The position numbers and the translations under genes were made by a program. From Sphingobium terrigena (GTDB lineage: Bacteria > Pseudomonadota > Alphaproteobacteria > Sphingomonadales > Sphingomonadaceae), in assembly GCF_003591655.1 (NCBI RefSeq), contig NZ_QVRA01000005.1, positions 186,001-250,000 on the forward strand: 64,000 nt of DNA, written 5' to 3'. Positions 8,527 through 18,290 of this stretch are shown here, one piece after another (position 1 is the first letter of the stretch; every line of letters begins with the position of its first letter). The notes beneath the pieces are model-generated. The model worked only from the letters and a program-made list of their open reading frames with translations, did not search any database and was not told the DNA's origin.

Positions 8527-8676
8527 GAATGCGGGCGCCCGGATTTCGCTTAAGCATGTCCCAGCAAGCCCCGAATCGTGTCATCGCCCCCCATACAAAA
8601 TGTGGGAACAATTGTGGTGGGCGATTGGCCAGCCAGGAAATTTATTGTATAAAGTCAACGCGATAAATCGCTTGAC

Positions 8677-8751
8677 TGGTGACCCCTACGGGAATCGAAC
8701 CCGTGTTTCAGCCGTGAAAGGGCCGCGTCCTAACCGCTAGACGAAGGGGCC
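8677..8751 (-). tRNA. tRNA-Glu (anticodon TTC)
   Basis: A full cloverleaf can be drawn on the minus strand. The 7-bp acceptor stem is GGCCCCT paired with AGGGGTC (one G-U pair). A D arm follows, then the anticodon loop CTTTCAC with TTC at the centre and a T arm with GGTTCGAATCC. Discriminator A and the 3' CCA (8677-8679 on the plus strand as TGG) are encoded. It lies between the iron-uptake operon and recJ, both also on the minus strand. The remaining intergenic bases around it (8489-8850) hold the Fur-like site but no other gene that I can see. Confidence 0.96.
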
Positions 8752-8850
8752 GTTGGCGGCGCCACCGGATGGCGCTGCGAAGCGAGGCGGGCATTAGGAG
8801 GAGACGGCGCAGGGGTCAACCCCTTTTGCACCATGAAATCGCCATCGGCT

Positions 8851-10617
8851 TCAATCTGCCCAGGCCGCGTCCTCCAGATGGAGCTCGGCGGCCGGGCGAC
8901 TGCCCCAATCGTCGATCTTGGCCCGGCCCGCGACCCATAAGCGCCGGTCGCGCGGCGCGCCCAATATCGCCTGCCCCAGATCGGTTTCGGCCTGCCGGAA
9001 GGCGATGGTCTTGAACGACCGGCCATCCTCCCCGCCCATGATCGCACGCAAATGGCCATTGCCCACGATGTCGGCCTTGATCACCCGCATAGGCCCGGCG
9101 GCGATGCGGGGGGCGGGCCAGCCTGCGCCATAGGGACCGCCTGCCTCGATCGCGGCGATGAAGTCGGGATTGACCCCGGCGGGGGCCAGTACCGCGTCGA
9201 TCAGCAGCGCCCGATCGTCACGCGCCCGCGCCACGGCGGCGGACAGGCGATCGTCGAGGAAATCGGCCAGCGCATCCACCCGGTCCGCTGCCACGGTCAG
9301 CCCCGCCGCCATGGCGTGGCCGCCCCCCGCGACCAGCAGGCCGCTATCCTTGGCTGCCATCACCGCCGCGCCCAGATCGACACCGCTGATCGATCGGCCC
9401 GATCCCTTGCCCACGCCTTCCTCGTCCAGCGCGATGACGATCGCGGGGCGACCTGCTTTCTCCTTGATGCGCCCGGCGACGATGCCGATGACGCCGGGGT
9501 GCCAGCCCTGCCCGGCGATCACCGCGACGGCGCGATTGCCCTGGGCGGCCAGCAATGCCTCGGCCTGTTCCTGCACGGTCGATTCGATCGCACGCCGTTC
9601 TTCATTATACTGATTGAGCTGCTCGGCGATCCGTGCGGCCTCGGCTGGATCGTCGGTGGTCAACAGCCGCACCCCCAAATCCGCCTGCCCTACACGCCCG
9701 CCCGCATTGATGCGCGGTCCCAGCGCAAAGCCCAGATCATGGCAGAGCGGCGCGCGAGTCAGGCGGCTGGCGTCGATCAGCGCGGCGAGGCCGATATTGC
9801 GGCGCTTGGCCATGACTTTAAGCCCCTGCGCCACAAAGGCACGGTTCAGCCCCTTGAGTTGCGCGACGTCCGCCACGGTCCCCAGCGCGACGATATCGAG
9901 CAATTCCATCAGCGCCGGTTCGGCCCGCGTCGCGAACCATCCCCGCGCCCGCAGCAGCCGCACCAGCGCCGCGCCCAGCAGGAAGGCGACGCCAACCGCG
10001 GCGAGATGGCCATGGGTCGCCGCCTCATCCCCCTCGTCCAGCCGGTTGGGATTGACCAGCGCCAGCGCCAGGGGCAGCGCGGCGCTGCATTTATGATGAT
10101 CGACCACGACGACATCGACCCCGGCTTCGCGCGCCATAGCCAGCGCCTCAAACGCCTGCGCGCCGCAATCGACGGTGACGATCAGGGTCGCGCCCTCGCC
10201 CGCCAGCCGCACCAGTGCCTCGCCCGACGGGCCATAGCCCTCCATCAGCCGGTCGGGGATATAGGGCTTTGCCGCCAGCCCCAGATCGCGCAGCAGGCGA
10301 ATGAGCAGCGCCGCGCTGGTCGCGCCGTCGACGTCATAATCGCCGAAGATGCGGACATCCTCGCCGCGCTGCACCGCGTCGGCCAGGCGCTCGGCGGCGG
10401 CATCCATATCGCGGAACAGGCTGGGATCGGGCATGAAGGCGCGGATGGTGGGGTTGCGATGCGCCTCCAGCGCGTCGCGCGGGCAGCCGCGCGCCAACAG
10501 CAATTGGGTCACCAGATCGTCGGGCAGATAGCCCGGCTCGCGCGCGTCCGCCCCCTCCCCCCGCCACTTCCAGGGCTGGCCAGTGATCGAGCGGGAGATG
10601 TTGAGCGCAAATGTCAT
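8851..10617 (-). CDS. recJ: Single-stranded-DNA-specific exonuclease RecJ
   Basis: A 588-residue RecJ, close to the usual length. The DHH phosphoesterase core is complete: GDYDVDGATSAALL carries two metal-binding aspartates, VDCGAQ follows and VVVDHHKC is the DHH motif. The DHHA1 domain has AGQGWHPGVIGIVAGRIKE and GSGRSISGVDLGAAV with GGGHAMAAGL. RecJ degrades single-stranded DNA 5' to 3' in RecF-pathway recombination and mismatch repair. It stands alone on the minus strand, divergent from tamA with 149 bases between, which must hold the promoters for both. Confidence 0.97.
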   Translation of the reverse strand: MTFALNISRSITGQPWKWRGEGADAREPGYLPDDLVTQLLLARGCPRDALEAHRNPTIRAFMPDPSLFRDMDAAAERLADAVQRGEDVRIFGDYDVDGATSAALLIRLLRDLGLAAKPYIPDRLMEGYGPSGEALVRLAGEGATLIVTVDCGAQAFEALAMAREAGVDVVVVDHHKCSAALPLALALVNPNRLDEGDEAATHGHLAAVGVAFLLGAALVRLLRARGWFATRAEPALMELLDIVALGTVADVAQLKGLNRAFVAQGLKVMAKRRNIGLAALIDASRLTRAPLCHDLGFALGPRINAGGRVGQADLGVRLLTTDDPAEAARIAEQLNQYNEERRAIESTVQEQAEALLAAQGNRAVAVIAGQGWHPGVIGIVAGRIKEKAGRPAIVIALDEEGVGKGSGRSISGVDLGAAVMAAKDSGLLVAGGGHAMAAGLTVAADRVDALADFLDDRLSAAVARARDDRALLIDAVLAPAGVNPDFIAAIEAGGPYGAGWPAPRIAAGPMRVIKADIVGNGHLRAIMGGEDGRSFKTIAFRQAETDLGQAILGAPRDRRLWVAGRAKIDDWGSRPAAELHLEDAAWAD

Positions 10618-10766
10618 GCCGCCGCTCTAGACTCTGGGAAGCATGGAGGGAAGCGCGGGCCGTCGCGGCGAATCGTCCGCTCGACGGAACCCCCGCAACC
10701 CCTTGAGCGTATTGCAGGTTCGTCGGCCATCTATAGGGCTGGCGACCAAAGGGGCATGACGGACAT

Positions 10767-12818
10767 ATGATCAGACGACAGGCGCATCATGTCCGGCACA
10801 TGTTGGGCCTCCTCATCGCGACCGCATCCCCCCTGCCGTTGATGGCACAGACAGCGACGCCGCCCGCCGCGGAAGAACCGATCCTGCCCGACGACCAGTT
10901 TGACGCGCGCCTGCCCTCGATCGACAGCTGGATCGACCAGCAAATGCCGCAGACCAGTGCGACAGCAGAGCTGCCCGCCGCGACGGAGCCGGTGCAGGAG
11001 CCAGAACTCGCGCAACCTTTGCCCGCGCTCGACAGCGTGACCGTACCCGCCAATGTCGCGGCCGACACTGACCCGAACACACAGACGCCCGATATTCGTT
11101 ATGCCACCCGGATCGAGGGTTTCGGCAAAACAGGTCTGGAGGACGCGTTCCGCGACGCGTCCGCGCTGATCGACGGCGATGGCAAGGCGGAGACCGCCGC
11201 GATGGTGCAGGCGCGGGCGCAGGAGGATGAGAAGCTGGCGGTGCGGCTTTTCTATTCCGAGGGCTATTATGACGCGACCGCACTCGCCAGCCTGGACCAG
11301 ACCGGTGACGGCACGCTGACTGCTGTGGTTTCGGTGACGCCGGGCAAGCGCTATAAGCTGGGCGATATCGTGGTGACGGCCGGGCCGACGGTGCCGCCGG
11401 GACTGGCGCGTGACAGCCTGCCGCTCAAGACCGGCGACTATATCGTCGCGGCGACGGTCGAGGGGGCCGAAGCCAATGTCGCGCTGCGGCTGCCCGAACA
11501 GGGCTATGCCTTTGCCAAGGTGGGGGAGCGCGACATATTGCTCGATCCCGCGACCGTAACCGGTGCCTACACGCTGCCGGTGGACACCGGCCCGCGCGGC
11601 ACGTTCCGCAAGATCATCACCAGTGGCGAGAAGCAGGCCTTCGGTGCCGATCATATGGAAGTGATCCGCCGCTACAAGCCGGGCGAGATTTATGACAGCC
11701 GCAAGGTGGACGACCTGCGCAAGGCGCTGGTCGCGACCGGGCTATTCTCCAGCGTCGCAGTCGATCCGGTGCGGACGAACGAAGCCGGGCCGGACGGCAC
11801 CGAATATGTCGATCTGCATGTCGAACAGGATGCCGGGCCGCCGCGCACGCTGGCGGGCGAGCTGGGCTATGGCACCGGCCAGGGTTTCCGCGCGGAGGGG
11901 ACATGGACCCATCGCAACCTGTTCCCGCCCGAAGGCGCACTGGTCGCGGGCGTGGTCGCGGGTACGCAGGAACAGGGCGTATCGGGCACCTTCCGCCGGT
12001 CCAATGCGGGCAAGCGCGACAGAACGTTTCAGGCAGGCGCGCTGATCAACCATCAGAAATATGACGCCTATGAAGCGTTCACGGCGGGCCTGAACATCAG
12101 CTGGGCGCGGCAATCGACGCCGATCTTCCAGAAGCGATGGACCTATAGCTATGGCGCGGAAATATTGCTGTCGAACGAACAGACGACGATCGACCCGGCG
12201 ACCGGCCAGAACAAGCGACTGACCTATTTCATCGGCGCGCTGCCGGTGCAGGTCGGTTATGACCGGTCCAACGATCTGCTCAATCCGACCAAGGGCTTCC
12301 GCGCCAGCGTGCGCGTGTCGCCCGAAGCCTCGTTGCAGGGCAATGTCTCCCCCTATGTGCGCGGCACGTTCGACCTGACCGGCTATTATCCGGTGTCCGA
12401 TGCGCTGGTCATTGCCGCGCGCACCCGGCTTGGCACGATCAGCGGCGTGGGGCGCGACGATGTTGCGCCATCGCGGCGCATCTATGCAGGCGGGGGCGGA
12501 TCGGTGCGCGGCTATGGCTATCAGGAACTGGGGCCGAAGGACGCGAACAACGATCCGGTCGGTGGCCGGTCGGTCAATGAATTTGCGGTCGAGGGCCGCT
12601 ATCGCTTCGGCAATTATGGCGCGGTCGCCTTTGTCGATGCAGGCCAGGTCTATGACAGCGCGATCCCCAAATTTTCCGACATGCGTTATGGCGTGGGCAT
12701 AGGCGGGCGTTTCTACACCAATTTCGGCCCGTTCCGCGCCGACATTGCGATGCCGATCAACCGGCAGCCGGGCGAATCCAAATTCGCCCTCTATATCGGC
12801 ATCGGGCAGGCTTTCTAA
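10767..12818 (+). CDS. tamA: TamA, outer-membrane BamA-family translocation protein
   Basis: A 683-residue Omp85-family protein. The N-terminal signal peptide includes MLGLLIATASPLPLMAQ. POTRA repeats fill the first half (for example YKLGDIVVTAGPTVPPGL and FGADHMEVIRRYKPGEIYDS). The C-terminal barrel has the Omp85 features GYGTGQGFRAEGTWTHRNLF and GGGGSVRGYGYQELGP, the latter being the conserved (V/I)RG-Y loop 6 motif, and it ends in a terminal phenylalanine. TamA works with inner-membrane-anchored TamB to insert some outer-membrane proteins and to support lipid transport. The stop TAA overlaps the tamB start by one base (TAATG), so they form an operon. Confidence 0.94.
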   Translation: MIRRQAHHVRHMLGLLIATASPLPLMAQTATPPAAEEPILPDDQFDARLPSIDSWIDQQMPQTSATAELPAATEPVQEPELAQPLPALDSVTVPANVAADTDPNTQTPDIRYATRIEGFGKTGLEDAFRDASALIDGDGKAETAAMVQARAQEDEKLAVRLFYSEGYYDATALASLDQTGDGTLTAVVSVTPGKRYKLGDIVVTAGPTVPPGLARDSLPLKTGDYIVAATVEGAEANVALRLPEQGYAFAKVGERDILLDPATVTGAYTLPVDTGPRGTFRKIITSGEKQAFGADHMEVIRRYKPGEIYDSRKVDDLRKALVATGLFSSVAVDPVRTNEAGPDGTEYVDLHVEQDAGPPRTLAGELGYGTGQGFRAEGTWTHRNLFPPEGALVAGVVAGTQEQGVSGTFRRSNAGKRDRTFQAGALINHQKYDAYEAFTAGLNISWARQSTPIFQKRWTYSYGAEILLSNEQTTIDPATGQNKRLTYFIGALPVQVGYDRSNDLLNPTKGFRASVRVSPEASLQGNVSPYVRGTFDLTGYYPVSDALVIAARTRLGTISGVGRDDVAPSRRIYAGGGGSVRGYGYQELGPKDANNDPVGGRSVNEFAVEGRYRFGNYGAVAFVDAGQVYDSAIPKFSDMRYGVGIGGRFYTNFGPFRADIAMPINRQPGESKFALYIGIGQAF

Positions 12819-15800
12819 TGACGCAGGATGACACCCCTACCCAGACTATCCCCGCCCAGACCGTCATCGTCCGTGAGGGTCGCCCGTTGTGGCAGAAAAT
12901 CGCGGTCGGGGTCGTGGGCCTGATCGTCGCGCTGGTGATGCTGGCGGCGGGGCTGCTGCTGGGTCTCAACTCCCAGCCGGGCAAGCGCTTCCTGATCCAG
13001 CAGATCGCTGCGCTGAAGCTCGAATCGGGCATGGCGATCGAGGTCGGACGGATCGACGGGTCGGTCTATAGCGACATGGTGATCCACGACCTGATCCTGC
13101 GCGATCCCAAGGGCGTGTTTGCGGTCAGCCCGCGCGTCCATGTGGTGTGGAAACCGTTTCGTTATGTGAACAACCATATCTCGGTCAGCCTGCTGGAAAC
13201 TCCGCTGGTCGTGCTGGCGCGCAGCCCGCAGTTCAACGCTACCCCGACCGATCCCAACGCGCCGATCCTGCCGGACCTGGACATTGACGTCGACCGGATG
13301 AAGATCGGCAAGTTCATCCTCGCCAGGCCGGTGATCGGCCAGAAACGCGAAATCGCGATCGACGGCGTGACCCATATTGCCGATGGCCGCGCCATCCTGT
13401 CTGCCGACGCGATCGTCGATAGCGGCGACCGGTTGCAGGCGAAGCTGGACGCGGTCCCCGCGCAAAATCGCCTGGCGATGAGCGGCACGCTGACCGCGCC
13501 CAAGGGCGGGGTGATTGCCGCCATGTCCGGCCTGACCGACGGGATGACCGCGACGCTGGATGGCAAGGGAACGTGGCAGGCCTGGGACGGGCGCATCATT
13601 GCGACCAGTCCCAAGGGGCAACTCGCCAACATCGCCATCGCCGCGCGTGATGGGGCGTTCACCGCCAAGGGGCCGGTGCGCCCCGGCCTGGTGATGGCAG
13701 GCACGGTCGATCGCCTGACAGCGCCGCAGCTGGACGTCGATCTGTTTGCAGGCCTCAACGAACAGCGGGTGAATCTGAAAGGCACGGTGCGATCGCCAGC
13801 CCTGACCGCCGATGCGCAGGGGATCATCGACCTTGGCACCAGCCGGTTCAGCGCACTCAGGATCAACGCGGCGCTGCTGACCCCCGGCGCGATCATGGAG
13901 AAAGTGAAGGGCCGCGACGTGCGCGCCGCGATCATCCTCGACGGGCCGATGGCGACCCCGTTTATCGACTATGACATTACGGCGAAATATCTGGCGTTTG
14001 ACGCGACCGGGATCGAGAATCTGAAGGCCAGCGGTCGGGCGGTCATCGACGCCGATCGTATCCGCATTCCCGTCAGCGCAACCGCAAGCCGGGTAACCGG
14101 CCTGAACGCAGCCGCGGGCGGGCTGATGAACAATCTGCGGGTGAAGGGCGACTTTGCCTATGCGGGCGGCAAGCTGATCAGCGACAATCTCAAGATCGAC
14201 AGCGACAGGGTCGATGCCACCGCGATCATATTGGCGGACCTCGACAACGCCCTCTATCGCGGGGCGCTGAAAGGCCGGGTCAATGATTACCGGATCGACG
14301 GGGTCGGCATCGTCAACCTGAACACCGATGTCGAGCTGGTCCCCGGACCCAAGGGCGGCTTTGGTCTGTCGGGTCGCTTTGGCCTGTGGACGGCGCGCTG
14401 GGACAATGCGTCCGTGCGCGATTTTCTGGGCGGCAATGCGGTCGCCACCGGGCGAATCGGCATGACGCCGGAGGGCAAGTTCATACTGGCGGGGTTGAAG
14501 GGTGCCGCGCCCAATTTCACCATCCAGTCGGGATCGGGCAGCTACGACACGGACGGTCGGATCGCTTTCGACGCGACTGCTTCGTCCCGCCAATATGGGC
14601 CGCTGGCCTTGACCGTGCGCGGGACGATGGAGCGGCCGCAGGCGGTGCTGCGCGCGGCGCGGCCCAATGTCGGGGTGCAATTGTCCGACGTGGTGGCGAA
14701 GCTGAATGGCGAGGCGGCGGGCTATCGGCTCGAAGCGACCGGCGGATCGCCTTATGGTCCTTTCTTCGCCAATGTCCTCATTCGCACCGCAAAGGGGCCG
14801 TTGACGATCGATGTTGCCAAGGCGCGCTTTGCCGGGGTGGATATGGCCGGCACGGTGCAGCAGAGCGCCGCTGGTCCCTTCACCGGGCAGCTCAGCATGA
14901 ACGGGTCGGGCATCACCGGCGCGGTGCGACTGGCCGCGGTTGGCAAGGCGCAGGGGGTGGACGTCAACGCGACCGCCAGCAACGCCAAGCTGCCGGGCGA
15001 CGCGGAGGTCATCATTGGCCGGGCCATCGTGACGGCCTCCATGGTGCTGACCGATCAGCCGCGTATCGTTGCCGATGTGCAGATCGCCAACGCCGCCTAT
15101 GGCGATTATGTCGTCCGCACCGGGCGCGCCAAGATCGACTATCAGGGCGGGCGCGGCAAGGCGCAGCTGGTGGCCGACGGCTCCAGCGGCGTGCCCTTCT
15201 CGATCGCGGCCAATGCGGCGTTGCGGCCCAATCTCTATGCCGTGGCGTTGCAGGGCAAGGCGGGCAATATCCCCTTCCGTCTCGCCAACCCGGCGATCAT
15301 CCGCACCGAACCGGCGGGCTATCGGTTGGAACCGGCCACATTGGTACTACCGCAGGGCAAGGTCGATCTGGCGGGACGCTTTGGTGGCAGCACGGCCATG
15401 CAGGCGCGGTTCAAGGATTTTGACCTCGCCATCATCAACATCGCTGCGCCGGGGCTGGGTATTGGCGGCAAGGCCACCGGGACGCTGGACTTTGCGCAGA
15501 GCGGCAATGCCTTCCCGACCGCGACCACCCGGCTGGCGATCGCTGACTTCCGCCGGTCCAGCCTGACCGCCGTGTCCGATCCGGTGTCGATGAGCATGGA
15601 GGGCAAGCTGTCTGGCGCGGGCGGCGATCTGCGCGGGCTGATCCGGCGGGGCACGTCCACGCTAGGCCGGTTCGTCGCGACGCTCGCCCCACCCGGCCCC
15701 GGCGCCAGCTGGAGCGAGCAGTTGCAGGCGGCACCCCTGGGCGGGGGCATCCGCTATGCCGGGCCAGCCGATATTCTGTTCTCTTTTGCGGGGCTGGCTG

Positions 15801-17035
15801 ACCAGCAGCTGACCGGCGGCTTGGCGGTTGCTGCAGATTTTAGCGGGCGGCTGACTGACCCGCGGGTCAACGGCATCGTCCGCGCCAATGCGCTGACCTA
15901 TGAGAATGAGACGTTCGGCACGCGCGTTACCCAGATGCGACTGGACGGCCGCTTTACCAACGACCGGCTGGAGATACGCGATTTTTCGGGCCGCGCGGGC
16001 GATGGCACGGTCAAGGCGTCCGGCTCCGTTGGTCTGGCTGCCGACAGCGGATTCCCGATGAACATCGCCATCGCGCTCGACCGCGCGCGCCTCGCCCGCA
16101 GCGAAGCGATCACCAGCGTGGTCAGCGGGACGATGGCGATCACCAACAGTCCGGCCAATGGCGGCCTGATCAAGGGCGACCTTACCCTGCCCGAAACCCG
16201 TTACAAGGTCGCCTGGCAGGGTGGCACCGACATCCGCCAGTTGCAGGGCGTGCGGCGCAAGGGCGAGGGTGTGGATATTCTGGACCAGCGCATGGCCGCG
16301 CGGCAGGCGGCGGCGAAACCGGCCGACTGGAAACTCGATATAAGGCTGCGGGCCGACAATGAGATTTACGTGACCGGCATGGGGCTGGATTCGGAATGGA
16401 AAACCGCCATGCGGGTGACCGGCACCACCGCCAATCCGCGCGTGGTCGGCAGGCTGGAAGTGCTGCGCGGGCGTTACAGTTTTTCGGGCAAGCAGTTCGA
16501 TCTGGAACAGGGCGTCATCACCTTTAACGGGCCGATGCTGAACCCGGTGCTGGCGATCAAGGCGCAGACCCGGATCGACACGGTGACCGCGGGTATCCAG
16601 GTGAGCGGATCGGCGCAGCAGCCCGGCATCGCCTTCATCTCCACCCCCACTCTGCCGCAGGATGAAATCCTCTCGCGCATATTGTTCGGCGATAATGTCG
16701 CCAACCTGTCAGCGATGCAGGCGGTGCAGCTGGCGGCGGCGCTCAATGGCCTGCGTGGCGGTAGTGGCGGGCTGAACCCGATGGGCAAGTTGCAGGGCGC
16801 GTCAGGGGTCGATCGTATCGGCATCGTCGGTGGCGACGAGGCGACCGGACGCGGCACGTCGCTGGCGGTCGGGCAGCATATCTCGAATAATGTCTATGTC
16901 GAAGTGATTACCGACTCCAAGGGCTTTACCGCCACCCAGCTGGAGATCGCTTTGTCCAAGACGCTGAGCCTGCTGTCCAAGACGGGGACCAATGCCGGGT
17001 CGTCGGCGAACCTTCGCTATTCGAAGGATTATTGA
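12818..17035 (+). CDS. tamB: TamB, translocation and assembly module inner-membrane protein
   Basis: A 1405-residue AsmA/TamB-family protein. One membrane helix near the N-terminus (IAVGVVGLIVALVMLAAGLL) anchors it. The rest is a long series of beta-rich repeats that in TamB forms a hydrophobic groove across the periplasm. The C-terminal DUF490 domain shows RVTGTTANPRVVGRLEVLRG, FNGPMLNPVLAIKAQTRID and LPQDEILSRILFG, typical of TamB. It partners TamA in outer-membrane protein insertion and probably in phospholipid movement to the outer membrane. The start overlaps tamA by one base. Length and domain order are usual for alphaproteobacteria. Confidence 0.95.
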   Translation: MTQDDTPTQTIPAQTVIVREGRPLWQKIAVGVVGLIVALVMLAAGLLLGLNSQPGKRFLIQQIAALKLESGMAIEVGRIDGSVYSDMVIHDLILRDPKGVFAVSPRVHVVWKPFRYVNNHISVSLLETPLVVLARSPQFNATPTDPNAPILPDLDIDVDRMKIGKFILARPVIGQKREIAIDGVTHIADGRAILSADAIVDSGDRLQAKLDAVPAQNRLAMSGTLTAPKGGVIAAMSGLTDGMTATLDGKGTWQAWDGRIIATSPKGQLANIAIAARDGAFTAKGPVRPGLVMAGTVDRLTAPQLDVDLFAGLNEQRVNLKGTVRSPALTADAQGIIDLGTSRFSALRINAALLTPGAIMEKVKGRDVRAAIILDGPMATPFIDYDITAKYLAFDATGIENLKASGRAVIDADRIRIPVSATASRVTGLNAAAGGLMNNLRVKGDFAYAGGKLISDNLKIDSDRVDATAIILADLDNALYRGALKGRVNDYRIDGVGIVNLNTDVELVPGPKGGFGLSGRFGLWTARWDNASVRDFLGGNAVATGRIGMTPEGKFILAGLKGAAPNFTIQSGSGSYDTDGRIAFDATASSRQYGPLALTVRGTMERPQAVLRAARPNVGVQLSDVVAKLNGEAAGYRLEATGGSPYGPFFANVLIRTAKGPLTIDVAKARFAGVDMAGTVQQSAAGPFTGQLSMNGSGITGAVRLAAVGKAQGVDVNATASNAKLPGDAEVIIGRAIVTASMVLTDQPRIVADVQIANAAYGDYVVRTGRAKIDYQGGRGKAQLVADGSSGVPFSIAANAALRPNLYAVALQGKAGNIPFRLANPAIIRTEPAGYRLEPATLVLPQGKVDLAGRFGGSTAMQARFKDFDLAIINIAAPGLGIGGKATGTLDFAQSGNAFPTATTRLAIADFRRSSLTAVSDPVSMSMEGKLSGAGGDLRGLIRRGTSTLGRFVATLAPPGPGASWSEQLQAAPLGGGIRYAGPADILFSFAGLADQQLTGGLAVAADFSGRLTDPRVNGIVRANALTYENETFGTRVTQMRLDGRFTNDRLEIRDFSGRAGDGTVKASGSVGLAADSGFPMNIAIALDRARLARSEAITSVVSGTMAITNSPANGGLIKGDLTLPETRYKVAWQGGTDIRQLQGVRRKGEGVDILDQRMAARQAAAKPADWKLDIRLRADNEIYVTGMGLDSEWKTAMRVTGTTANPRVVGRLEVLRGRYSFSGKQFDLEQGVITFNGPMLNPVLAIKAQTRIDTVTAGIQVSGSAQQPGIAFISTPTLPQDEILSRILFGDNVANLSAMQAVQLAAALNGLRGGSGGLNPMGKLQGASGVDRIGIVGGDEATGRGTSLAVGQHISNNVYVEVITDSKGFTATQLEIALSKTLSLLSKTGTNAGSSANLRYSKDY

Positions 17036-17067
17036 GGGAGCGGGCAACTCCGCCCCCTCAAACTGTC

Positions 17068-17853
17068 TTATTCGTCCATGCGGGAAACCAGGATGGACTG
17101 GGCGTTCATCATCGCGTTGCCGAAGGCGGTCATGAAGGCGATGTCGGTCGCGTCGCGGCCTACGGCGATGCGGACCATGGTTTCGACCGGGGCGAGGCCG
17201 GTTGAATCGACGATGTGCCATGCCCCGTCGAGCCAGACCTCGACGACCGCGTGAAAGTCTGGCGGGTCGAGGCCGAGGGCATAGACCGACACCAGACGGG
17301 CGGGAATGTCGCGCGAGCGGATCAGCGCGGCGGTGAGATGGGCATAGTCGCGGCAGACGCCCTGCTGCGCGACGAAGGTGTCGGCGGCGGTGGTCGCGCC
17401 ATCGGAACTGCCCGGTACATAGATCAGATTATCATGAACCCAGTCGCGCAGCGCCGCGACCAGCGCGCCGCCCTCCAGATCGGGGAAGTGGCCGCAGACG
17501 AAGCTGACGAAGCGGTCGGCCTCGCAATAGCGGCTGGGCCAGATGAAGGGCAGCACCTCTTCCGGCAGGCTGGGCAGCGGGCTTTTGTTGAGGCTCGCGA
17601 GATCGATCACCGGCCGATCGACATCGACCGTGGCGCGGTAGGTGCTGAGCATCCGCCCGGTGCCGGTGCGGGTCCAGGTACGCCGCCCGACGCCGCTGCC
17701 GCCGACCTTGTTGGTCAGCGGGCCGGCATTGTTGATGATATGGGACTGGCTGACGATATGCTGGTCGGGCAGCGCGGCAGCCTCCACCGCCAGCAGCACA
17801 TCGGTCGGTTCGGCGAAGTCATAATCCAGTATCGCCTCGATCGCGACGCGCAT
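17068..17853 (-). CDS. Transglutaminase-like domain protein (putative cysteine protease)
   Basis: A 261-residue protein of the bacterial transglutaminase-like superfamily. An N-terminal beta-rich domain (residues 1-85) is followed by the transglutaminase core. A catalytic triad can be read: Cys167 in QQGVCRDYAHL, His201 in PPDFHAVVEVW and Asp216 in AWHIVDSTGL. Such proteins are usually proteases or peptide-processing enzymes in bacteria rather than cross-linkers. There is no signal peptide. It is convergent with tamB (32 bases between) and seems to be a single gene. The substrate cannot be told from sequence. Confidence 0.85.
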   Translation of the reverse strand: MRVAIEAILDYDFAEPTDVLLAVEAAALPDQHIVSQSHIINNAGPLTNKVGGSGVGRRTWTRTGTGRMLSTYRATVDVDRPVIDLASLNKSPLPSLPEEVLPFIWPSRYCEADRFVSFVCGHFPDLEGGALVAALRDWVHDNLIYVPGSSDGATTAADTFVAQQGVCRDYAHLTAALIRSRDIPARLVSVYALGLDPPDFHAVVEVWLDGAWHIVDSTGLAPVETMVRIAVGRDATDIAFMTAFGNAMMNAQSILVSRMDE

Positions 17854-18000
17854 CAGGGGAGCCTTTCAGGGGAGGGAAGGAGACGCGGTAACGCGCGAGC
17901 AGGGATTAGGGTGCAGAGCATTGCGATGCTGCAGGCAGAGCGCAAGCCGCCAATAGTTTCAGCCACGCAGAGCGTCACAATTTGAGGTGGCAACTCGCCC

Positions 18001-18069
18001 TCCGTTCGTTTCGAGCGACGTCGAGAAACCAGTGCGGCACGCTTCTCGACGTCGCTCGAAACGAACGGA
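18001..18069. repeat. Palindromic intergenic repeat, family A (copy 1)
   Basis: Two perfectly complementary 27-base arms around a 15-base loop; the arms begin TCCGTTCGTTTCGAGCGACG. The copy at 35099-35169 is almost the same. It lies in the 437-base gap 17854-18290, which otherwise holds only the terminator at 18177-18215. Confidence 0.9.
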
Positions 18070-18176
18070 TCAAGCAGACATGATCACGCTTAACTTCGCA
18101 TATTTCCCGGTGAATCGGACATTATCTTGCGCTATCCTGATCCTATCGGAAAGTCAGCACGCTGGATCAGGACGGT

Positions 18177-18215
18177 AAAAGGCCCGCTGCGCAAGGGTTA
18201 CGCGGCGGGCCTTTT
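18177..18215. terminator. Bidirectional intrinsic terminator downstream of recA
   Basis: An 11-base arm AAAAGGCCCGC and its partner GCGGGCCTTTT flank a short loop, giving a stable GC stem with A and T runs on both sides. On the minus strand it follows the recA stop by about 75 bases and should end the recA transcript. Confidence 0.85.
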
Positions 18216-18290
18216 CAGTGCGTGAAGCGAGAGGCGGACGAGCCGCGTCAGAGGCTGTTCCGGCTGATCCGGCCGGACAGGCATCCGCGC

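Noticed and set aside
8489..8850. tRNA-Glu as an attachment site for an island carrying the iron operon
   Set aside because: No integrase, no second partial tRNA copy and no mobile genes were seen on either side.
9052..10770. 572-codon open frame on the plus strand
   Set aside because: It is antisense to recJ, whose motifs are complete, and has no recognisable domain.
12815..14680. 621-codon open frame on the minus strand
   Set aside because: It is antisense to tamB and has a typical shadow composition.
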